Source: an uncultured Eubacteriales bacterium (GTDB taxonomy: Bacteria; Bacillota_A; Clostridia; Saccharofermentanales; Saccharofermentanaceae). Taken from it: a stretch of 5,483 bases of DNA. The position numbers and the translations under genes are program-made. Below the pieces are notes generated by a model. That model made no database searches. It worked only from the letters and a program-made list of their open reading frames with translations, and was not told where the DNA came from. The stretch spans positions 1-5,483 of the forward strand of contig OMQY01000253.1 in NCBI GenBank assembly GCA_900313405.1. Direction: 5' to 3'. Shown here one piece after another: positions 1 to 4,721 of this stretch; within the stretch, counting starts at the first letter, position 1; each line of letters starts with the position of its first letter.

Positions 1-822
1 CAGATGCTCCAGGCCCCAGCTCTGGAAGATCTCGTCCGCGTCATGGCCGTGATGATGGTGGTGATGGTGGTGGTGATGCTCATGGTGATGCTCGTGCTCG
101 TCGTCATCATCGTCGTCATCATCGTGATGGTGTCCGCAGGAGCAGACGCCGTTCTCGTCGTAGTGATGGTGATGCTCGTGTTCGTGCTCATGCTCTTCTG
201 CCTCGAGGAGGGCGGCTGCCATATCGGCGGCTGTCAGAGGGCTCTCGATCGCCTTAAGGATCTGTGCGCCCGACAGAAGCTCCCAGGGCGTCGTGATGAT
301 CTGAGAATGGTCATTGATCTCGCGGATCAGGTCGATAACAACATCGAGCTTCTCCTGCTTGATAGTACCGGTACGGGACAGGATGATCGTGCCTGCGTAC
401 TTGATCTGGTTCTCGTAGAATTCCTTGAAGTTCTTGAGGTAGATCTTGCACTTGGTGGCGTCGATGACCGTTACGGTTCCGGCAACTTCCGTGCCCTCAA
501 CGCGCTTTACTGCGGCTACTACGTCGGAGAGCTTGCCGACGCCGGAGGGCTCGATCAGTATGCGGTCGGGATTATATGTGTCGATCACCTGGCGGAGTGC
601 AGTGCCGAAGTCGCCCACGAGGGAACAGCAGATACAGCCGGAGTTCATCTCCGTGATCTCGATGCCTGCCTCCTTGAGAAAGCCGCCGTCGATGCCGATC
701 TGACCGAATTCGTTCTCGATAAGGACTATCTTCTGCTTGTCGTAGCCGTCGGAGAGAAGCTTCTTGATAAGGGTTGTCTTACCTGCTCCGAGGAATCCTG
801 AGAATACATCTACTTTTGTCAT
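1..822 (-). CDS. CobW/G3E-family GTPase with His/Asp-rich metal linker (3' end outside window)
   Basis: A G3E P-loop GTPase of the CobW/ZNG1 type, a family whose members use GTP hydrolysis to deliver or insert metals such as zinc or cobalt in the cytoplasm. The 274 residues seen show Walker A GFLGAGKTT (9-17), a GCICC (CxCC) metal site at 62-66 and a Walker B-like ILIEPSGV at 88-95. The G4 position, normally N/TKxD, reads SRTG at 149-152, so the guanine-specifying Asp is missing. Residues 209-260 form a linker with 25 His, ten of them consecutive, eight consecutive Asp and a CSCG. The segment from about 261 (DADEIFQSWG) looks like the beginning of the CobW C-terminal domain, which continues beyond base 1; no stop is reached. 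The start is supported by GGAAGGTG seven bases upstream. It is the second gene of an operon, 15 bases after the 838-1785 gene. Family call is firm; the metal is inferred. Confidence 0.93.
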   Translation of the reverse strand, partial: MTKVDVFSGFLGAGKTTLIKKLLSDGYDKQKIVLIENEFGQIGIDGGFLKEAGIEITEMNSGCICCSLVGDFGTALRQVIDTYNPDRILIEPSGVGKLSDVVAAVKRVEGTEVAGTVTVIDATKCKIYLKNFKEFYENQIKYAGTIILSRTGTIKQEKLDVVIDLIREINDHSQIITTPWELLSGAQILKAIESPLTAADMAAALLEAEEHEHEHEHHHHYDENGVCSCGHHHDDDDDDDDEHEHHHEHHHHHHHHHHGHDADEIFQSWGLEHL

Positions 823-837
823 TTATGTTCACCTTCC

Positions 838-1785
838 TTAGTTGAAATATATTATCTCGTTGTCGGGCTTGGACGTTAATGCATAATCCTCTACCGTGAT
901 GCAGGGGATGTCAACGCTCTGGCCGTTCTGCTTGTCTTCGAAATACCTGATGGTGCCCGTGACCCTGAGCCACTGACCGACGGGGAAGCCGGACTTGACA
1001 TTGTAGAAACAGAGCATATTGATCTGTCCCATGTCGGCGGCGCAGCACGTGTATGCCTGACGCTGGAGTGCGAAGGCCTGGCCCTTGAATTCCCTGAAGA
1101 CTACGGCCTTGCCGATCAGTGAGACGCGCTTGCCGTTATACCTCGCCACGTTATCGAGAGCGTCTGTGTAGAACAGACCGAAGTCATCTGCCGAGATGAC
1201 GCACGGGTCGGATTCAAGGTCAAAGGGGAGGTGGTCCTCGATGGGGATTATCTCGTTGTCGTTGTCCAGGAAATTGATGCTCATACCGGGGTTGACGGAC
1301 TTACAGGAAGCACGGAGACGCGGGATATCGTTGACCTCCGGATCGACGCGGTTGAAGATGACCGTATCGCAGTATCTGTAATAATCTGCGAAGATAGTCT
1401 GCATGCTCCTGAAGTATTCGGTGTATGTGGACGTGTCGACTACGACGACGGCTGCGGCAAGGAGCCAGCGTCTCGGGACATCTATCTTATCGAAAAACTC
1501 AGCCGGGGAGACCATGCCGTTCCACTCGATGAAGATAACGTCCGGCTTGTGCTTTTTGTCCAGGTCGAACATCATCTCTTTACTGAAGTCTTCGGTTTCC
1601 GCATGAACGATGACCGGGGCCGCATTCGGGTAGTTCTCGTCAATGTACTCCTCCTCGCCTTCCTCGGTGGATATGACAAGGATCTTCTTATCTCTGAAAT
1701 TCTCGCCGTCGATCCAGGAGCAGATGACCGAAGTCTTTCCGCTGTCGAGGAAGCCGGTGAAGAAATAAACCAAACAATCTCCCAT
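838..1785 (-). CDS. G3E-type GTPase with C-terminal CCxxD domain (DUF1980/TIGR03943-like)
   Basis: Complete 315-residue protein, probably a cytoplasmic GTPase in metal homeostasis. The N-terminal half shows Walker A GFLDSGKTS (11-19), an acidic TEEGEEEY stretch (40-47), a Walker B-like IFIEWNGM (84-91) and the guanine motif NRVD (145-148). The CxCC metal site of typical CobW proteins is absent. The last 100 residues (about 216-315) begin GKRVSLIGKAVVF, contain RQAYTCCAAD (Cys247, Cys248, Asp251) and a GQWLRVTGTI strand, and resemble the OB-like C-terminal part of DUF1980/TIGR03943 proteins, which partner predicted permeases. From memory this architecture is a recurring clostridial GTPase family, so it is probably not new. 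The start is the ATG at 1785, eight bases after AAAGGTG; the longer reading from a TTG at 1851 adds 22 residues that translate the spacer and lacks a binding site. It is first in the operon with the CobW-type GTPase. Function is inferred from family and context. Confidence 0.87.
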   Translation of the reverse strand: MGDCLVYFFTGFLDSGKTSVICSWIDGENFRDKKILVISTEEGEEEYIDENYPNAAPVIVHAETEDFSKEMMFDLDKKHKPDVIFIEWNGMVSPAEFFDKIDVPRRWLLAAAVVVVDTSTYTEYFRSMQTIFADYYRYCDTVIFNRVDPEVNDIPRLRASCKSVNPGMSINFLDNDNEIIPIEDHLPFDLESDPCVISADDFGLFYTDALDNVARYNGKRVSLIGKAVVFREFKGQAFALQRQAYTCCAADMGQINMLCFYNVKSGFPVGQWLRVTGTIRYFEDKQNGQSVDIPCITVEDYALTSKPDNEIIYFN

Positions 1786-1793
1786 AGTTAGCA

Positions 1794-1800
1794 CACCTTT
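1794..1800 (-). promoter_or_regulatory. Ribosome binding site fixing the start of the 838-1785 GTPase
   Basis: On the minus strand AAAGGTG sits eight bases before the ATG at 1785. It supports that start over the in-frame TTG at 1851, which would place this site inside the coding region. Confidence 0.7.
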
Positions 1801-1809
1801 CTTATTACC

Positions 1810-1828
1810 TTGTATATTTTCGATACAA
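1810..1828. promoter_or_regulatory. Inverted repeat in the divergent intergenic spacer, candidate operator
   Basis: TTGTAT and ATACAA form perfect 6-bp arms around a 7-base AT-rich centre, in the spacer between the GTPase operon (minus strand) and the dihydrouridine synthase gene (plus strand). A weak minus-strand promoter can be drawn with TTGACG (1846-1851) as -35 and the right arm as a poor -10, 17 bases apart, which would put the repeat on the promoter. Size and symmetry suit a dimeric repressor such as a Fur/Zur-family protein, but the sequence does not match a metal box I can name. The dyad is seen directly; the operator role is inferred. Confidence 0.35.
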
Positions 1829-1873
1829 ATAAGAAGAAATGCAAGCGTCAAAATGCAAGAAAAATGAAGTCAG

Positions 1874-1882
1874 TGGTACAAT
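1874..1882 (+). promoter_or_regulatory. Putative extended -10 promoter of the dihydrouridine synthase gene
   Basis: TGGTACAAT combines the TGn extension with a TACAAT -10 hexamer (1877-1882). No good -35 lies 16-18 bases upstream. Transcription would start near 1889, almost exactly at the preferred ATG at 1890. The same TGGTA-type element precedes two other genes in the window, which favours it being real. Confidence 0.4.
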
Positions 1883-1889
1883 GATTCCT

Positions 1890-2900
1890 ATGAAAGAAGC
1901 AATAATCGGCAACATTCATATCAAAGACCCCGTGTGCCTCGCCCCGATGGCCGGCACGAGCTCGGTCACGTTCAGAGGGATCTGTCACGAGCAGGGGGCG
2001 GCATATGCTCCCACGGAACTGGTCAGTGCGCGCTCGATAGTCTATAACGGACTCGGGCGGAGCTACCGGTATATGCAGATCGATCCCGAGCACGAAGGGA
2101 TCACATGTATCCAGTTGTTCGGAAATGACCCCGGGGATTTTGCCAAGGCGGTCAGGACGATATGCAGCGACCCCGTACTCGGTCAGGTCGACATCATAGA
2201 CATCAATATGGGCTGTCCCGTCCCCAAGGTCGTGAAGACCGGCGCAGGGAGTGCTCTCCTTAAGACCCCGAGCCTGGCTTATGTGATAGTAAAGGATACG
2301 GTCAGGGCGGCTGAAGAGTTCGGTAAGCCCGTCACGGTCAAGACGAGGATCGGCTTTTCGAGTGCCGGGGATGATGGGATAGAACTGGCTAAGAGAGTAG
2401 TCGATGCCGGTGCTTCAATGCTGTGCGTCCACGGAAGGACGGCCGTTCAGATGTACGGCGGCAAAGCGGATATGGAGGCGGTCGCGCGTATGAGAGACGC
2501 AGTAAAGGACAGCAGCGCGGCTTTCTTTGCCAACGGAGATATAAAAGATGCGGAGAGCGCGGCGAGAGCTCTCGAGATCACGGGGGCTGACGGCCTGATG
2601 GTAGGACGTGCGGCGATGGGTGATCCGTGGATCTTCGGACGGATCATAGCGGGATTAAACGGAGAGAAGGAACCGCAGCAGCCTACACCTGCCCAAAGAT
2701 GTGATATGCTCTTAAGAGAGTTGGAAGGCACCGTAGCTCAGATCGGAGAGGCGACAGGCGTCAAGGAGATGAGAAGCGTCATGCCCCACTATATATCCGG
2801 CCTCAGAGGTTCTGCGGCCGTGAAGGTCAGGCTGTGTTCGGCCTCGACCGTCGAAGAAGTAAGAGAGATCCTGGAGGATAGCCGTAAACTATGGGAGTAA
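1890..2900 (+). CDS. dusB: tRNA-dihydrouridine synthase, DusB/NifR3 type
   Basis: FMN-dependent enzyme that reduces specific uridines of tRNA to dihydrouridine using NADPH; soluble. From the ATG at 1890 it has 336 residues, a usual DusB length. Visible family marks are IGNIHIKDPVCLAPMAG (6-22), which opens the TIM barrel; NMGCPVPKV with catalytic Cys109; VKTRIGF; CVHGRTAVQMYGG with the conserved His; the FMN phosphate-binding ANGDI and MVGRAAMGDPWIFG; and a short helical C-terminal RNA-binding region. Three in-frame ATGs exist (1839, 1881, 1890). I chose 1890 because the protein then begins MKEAIIGN, like other DusB proteins. None has a good ribosome binding site, and the predicted transcript start near 1889 argues against the two upstream ones. 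The 3' end overlaps the next gene by ten bases. Family is secure; the subtype symbol is by resemblance and the start uncertain. Confidence 0.9.
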   Translation: MKEAIIGNIHIKDPVCLAPMAGTSSVTFRGICHEQGAAYAPTELVSARSIVYNGLGRSYRYMQIDPEHEGITCIQLFGNDPGDFAKAVRTICSDPVLGQVDIIDINMGCPVPKVVKTGAGSALLKTPSLAYVIVKDTVRAAEEFGKPVTVKTRIGFSSAGDDGIELAKRVVDAGASMLCVHGRTAVQMYGGKADMEAVARMRDAVKDSSAAFFANGDIKDAESAARALEITGADGLMVGRAAMGDPWIFGRIIAGLNGEKEPQQPTPAQRCDMLLRELEGTVAQIGEATGVKEMRSVMPHYISGLRGSAAVKVRLCSASTVEEVREILEDSRKLWE

Positions 2901-3541
2901 GCGAGTTGATACAGACGATCGTTATCGCATGTGCGGGTCTGTTTGTGTGTTTCGGCGGTTATAAGTTCTTCAGGGCAAGTATCACGCTGCTCGGTCTGAT
3001 CGCCGGGTGGTTTACGGGCAATATCATTTTCGATACATTTGCCGATGACTTCGGAGTGGCGGACGACTCCAATGCAATGTGGATAGTCATAGGCGTATGC
3101 ATGGCGGCACTCGGCGGGTCGGCGTTCGCGCTTTATCAGAAGGCGATCGTCGGGATCGCGACGCTGGCGGTTGCATACTGGTTCTACATTTCCTATTCCA
3201 AGGTAAAAGAGCCCGGCAATGTCGGGACTTCCATACTCTATGCTTTCATCGGATTAGGCCTCGGCATGATCGCAGGGCTCGCCGTCCTTCATATACAGAA
3301 GTGGGCGATAATGCTGTTCACTTCGATCCTCGGGGCACGTGTGGCAAGTACCGTCCTGGCGCCGGTCTTCATAGAGATCGAGCCTGTACGTAACGGGGCC
3401 ACCTGGATAATGGAACACGTTTTCTCCGATTCGAGCGGAGATCTGAGGGTCGGGATCGATGATACCGGGGTGCTCGCAGGGCTCCTTCTTATCATCTTGT
3501 CGGTAATGGGTTTTACGATCCAACTGATCAACCGCGACTGA
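2891..3541 (+). CDS. Multi-pass membrane protein, DUF4203/TMEM198-like
   Basis: A 216-residue hydrophobic protein with about seven membrane segments (roughly 8-25, 31-48, 62-81, 84-102, 113-133, 137-160 and 193-212). It opens with CFGGYKFFRASITLLGLIAGWFTG (residues 20-43), whose Gly-rich, paired-helix pattern resembles DUF4203/TMEM198 membrane proteins. The bacterial members have no established function, and I see no catalytic motif. A more polar stretch at about 161-192 (IEIEPVRNGATW to DDTG) probably lies outside the membrane. Translation starts inside the end of the synthase gene: ATGGGAGTAA carries this start and the other stop, with GGAGG 13 bases upstream, so the two are probably co-transcribed and translationally coupled. 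Whether this reflects shared function is unknown; there is no other visible link to tRNA modification. Confidence 0.8.
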   Translation: MGVSELIQTIVIACAGLFVCFGGYKFFRASITLLGLIAGWFTGNIIFDTFADDFGVADDSNAMWIVIGVCMAALGGSAFALYQKAIVGIATLAVAYWFYISYSKVKEPGNVGTSILYAFIGLGLGMIAGLAVLHIQKWAIMLFTSILGARVASTVLAPVFIEIEPVRNGATWIMEHVFSDSSGDLRVGIDDTGVLAGLLLIILSVMGFTIQLINRD

Positions 3542-3560
3542 TCTTTACATCAGATACGGG

Positions 3561-3574
3561 GGAGAATATTCTCC
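3561..3574. promoter_or_regulatory. Perfect 14-bp palindrome over the -35 position, candidate operator
   Basis: GGAGAATATTCTCC is perfectly self-complementary. If the -10 at 3584-3589 is used, it covers about -35 to -22 of the Nif11-type peptide promoter, replacing a recognisable -35 hexamer. This placement suits a repressor or activator site. As RNA it would form only a 5-bp stem with a 4-base loop and has no following T-run, so a terminator for the preceding gene is unlikely. The palindrome is seen; regulation is inferred. Confidence 0.45.
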
Positions 3575-3580
3575 TGAAGG

Positions 3581-3589
3581 TGGTATAAT
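3581..3589 (+). promoter_or_regulatory. Extended -10 promoter of the Nif11-type peptide gene
   Basis: TGGTATAAT holds a consensus TATAAT at 3584-3589 with the TGn extension, which can replace a -35. Transcription would start near 3596, giving a leader of about 32 bases that carries AGGGGG (3614-3619) eight bases before the ATG. This is the best promoter in the window and makes the peptide gene an independent unit. Confidence 0.6.
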
Positions 3590-3627
3590 GAAGATGCTAA
3601 AAAACTCTGACTTAGGGGGTAAAGGCT

Positions 3628-3954
3628 ATGAAGACAGCAAAGGATTTTTTTGAGGACGTCAAGAGCGATAAGGATCTGGCCGCAAAGGTAGGCGAAGAGC
3701 TGAAGATCAAACTTAACGGGAAGACCGATGATGACGCTGTTGCAGCTGTCTTCTCCGAGGTCGCGGCAGACAACGGCTATGAGCTTACGCCGGAAGACAT
3801 TAAGGAGTACAGTGAGGATCTTTCCACAGAGCTTACCGATGAAGACCTCGGTAAAGTATCGGGCGGTTCGCTCTTCGTCCTGACCATGGGCCTTACCATG
3901 GTATCTATTTTCTCAGCTACAATTACGATAACGGATAATGTAGATATCGAATGA
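3628..3954 (+). CDS. Nif11-type leader peptide / putative RiPP precursor
   Basis: A 108-residue acidic small protein resembling Nif11-like leader peptides (TIGR03798), which serve as leaders of ribosomally made, modified peptides and are removed at a double Gly by a peptidase-containing ABC transporter. The N-terminal part (MKTAKDFFEDVKSDKDLAAK) and the helix ending in DNGYELTPEDIKEY (48-61) match the Nif11 pattern. ELTDEDLGKVSGG (68-80) is a typical double-Gly processing end. The predicted core, residues 81-108, has no Cys; it begins with about 20 hydrophobic, Ser/Thr-rich residues containing LTMGLTM and ends with an acidic DNVDIE. It therefore cannot make lanthionine or sactionine bridges; it could be a hydrophobic bacteriocin-like peptide or take other modifications. 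No modifying enzyme, immunity gene or transporter lies within the window. It has its own promoter and a strong binding site AGGGGG eight bases upstream. The leader class is fairly secure; product and activity are unknown. Confidence 0.83.
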   Translation: MKTAKDFFEDVKSDKDLAAKVGEELKIKLNGKTDDDAVAAVFSEVAADNGYELTPEDIKEYSEDLSTELTDEDLGKVSGGSLFVLTMGLTMVSIFSATITITDNVDIE

Positions 3955-3985
3955 TGAGGATAGAACGCTAAGTACCGGTAAATCG

Positions 3986-3994
3986 TGGTATTAT
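3986..3994 (+). promoter_or_regulatory. Putative extended -10 promoter of the PAP2-glycosyltransferase operon
   Basis: TGGTATTAT, a TGn extension plus TATTAT at 3989-3994, lies in the 92-base gap after the Nif11-type gene. No clear -35 is seen. The transcript would start near 4001, with the hairpin at 4009-4025 in its leader. Read-through from the peptide promoter is also possible, since no terminator separates the genes. Confidence 0.4.
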
Positions 3995-4008
3995 CTTAAT
4001 CTATAAAT

Positions 4009-4025
4009 GTCCCGCCACACGGGAC
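4009..4025 (+). repeat. Leader hairpin before the PAP2 gene
   Basis: GTCCCG and CGGGAC form a perfect 6-bp G+C-rich stem around a CCACA loop. It ends four bases before the AGGGG binding site (4030-4034) of the PAP2 gene. With no T-run it is unlikely to terminate transcription; it may affect translation or mRNA stability. The structure is seen in the sequence; the role is inferred. Confidence 0.4.
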
Positions 4026-4046
4026 GGTTAGGGGAAACAGTCGGGC

Positions 4047-4721
4047 ATGCGCGACAGCATATTGGAGCTGAAGGAGAATGGAGCTCTTAAACGCAGGATA
4101 ATCGAAGTAGCCGTTTTTGCGGTGTTGTACTTTGTTATATTCACTTTACTCGAACAGAGGGATTCTGACGTTTACATCTTCCATAACCGGTTGGACGAGA
4201 TCATTCCCTACAGGCCCGAATTCATTATCCCTTACGTGCTCTGGTTCCCGTATATGGCGGTATCGGTGCTGTATTTCCTTCTTTTGGATACTGATGGGAC
4301 CGATTATAAGAGGATGACGCGTCCCCTGGCATTCGGATGCGTCATTTTCCTGATAATCTCCTTCCTGTTTCCCAACGGTCAGGACTTAAGACCGGATGAC
4401 GCAGGCAAGGGATTCTTTGCCGACATAGTCTCATCTCTCTATAAGGGTGACACATCCACTAATGTTTTTCCGAGCCTTCACGTATATAATTCAATGGCAG
4501 CCTGTTATGCATGGCTGACCTCGAGAGTGCTCAAGGGACACACGGTGATCAAGATAATTATTGCTCTCCTGTCGGTGTCCATTGTATTATCGACTATGTT
4601 CGTAAAGCAGCATTCGTCGATAGACGTTGCGGGCGGTCTGGCGCTCAACGTGATCTGCATAGCCGGGATGTATCTCATCGGGCGCCGAAGAACAGATAAA
4701 AGAAGGGACGACGGTGTATGA
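4047..4721 (+). CDS. PAP2-superfamily integral membrane phosphatase/phosphotransferase
   Basis: A 224-residue membrane protein that probably removes or transfers a phosphate headgroup on a lipid. It shows FPSLHVYNS at 141-149 (the PSxH motif, His145) and VKQHSSID at 186-193, giving the HxxxD pair His189/Asp193. The classic KxxxxxxRP and SRxxxxxH forms are not intact; the FPSLH plus QHxxxD pattern is closer to the PAP2_3 branch, which includes inositolphosphotransferases such as Aur1. Membrane segments lie near 18-35, 60-80, 95-108, 165-184 and 194-212, and LDEIIPYRPEFIIPY (49-63) is a conserved-looking extracytoplasmic part before the second helix. The start is supported by AGGGG 12 bases upstream. 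Its stop overlaps the start of the glycosyltransferase gene, so both probably serve one lipid or glycolipid pathway, for example lipid-carrier recycling or glycolipid headgroup synthesis. The substrate cannot be read from the sequence. Confidence 0.85.
   Translation: MRDSILELKENGALKRRIIEVAVFAVLYFVIFTLLEQRDSDVYIFHNRLDEIIPYRPEFIIPYVLWFPYMAVSVLYFLLLDTDGTDYKRMTRPLAFGCVIFLIISFLFPNGQDLRPDDAGKGFFADIVSSLYKGDTSTNVFPSLHVYNSMAACYAWLTSRVLKGHTVIKIIIALLSVSIVLSTMFVKQHSSIDVAGGLALNVICIAGMYLIGRRRTDKRRDDGV

Noticed and set aside
46..141. Triplet-repeat-like tract (GTG/ATG/GTC/ATC) as a microsatellite or CRISPR-like array
   Set aside because: It is in frame in a GTPase and encodes His and Asp with mixed codons; there are no spacers or constant repeat units.
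4..801. Long plus-strand open frame rich in Met/Val repeats
   Set aside because: It is the antisense of the CobW-type GTPase; the Met/Val runs are the reverse of the His codons (CAT/CAC), and the minus strand has clear GTPase motifs.
1231..1791. Plus-strand open frame of 186 codons
   Set aside because: Antisense to the GTPase with Walker A and NRVD motifs; no binding site and no recognisable domain.
1786..1851. N-terminal extension of the 838-1785 GTPase from a TTG at 1851
   Set aside because: It translates the ribosome binding site and the inverted repeat, and the family begins just before the Walker A motif, as the 1785 start gives.
3538..3553. CTGAT/ATCAG inverted repeat at the end of the membrane protein gene, as a terminator
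   Set aside because: Only five A+T-rich base pairs and no T-run afterwards.
3954..3971. Five-codon open frame (ATG to TAA) overlapping the stop of the Nif11-type gene
   Set aside because: Too short to support, no binding site of its own and no sign of conservation that can be judged here.
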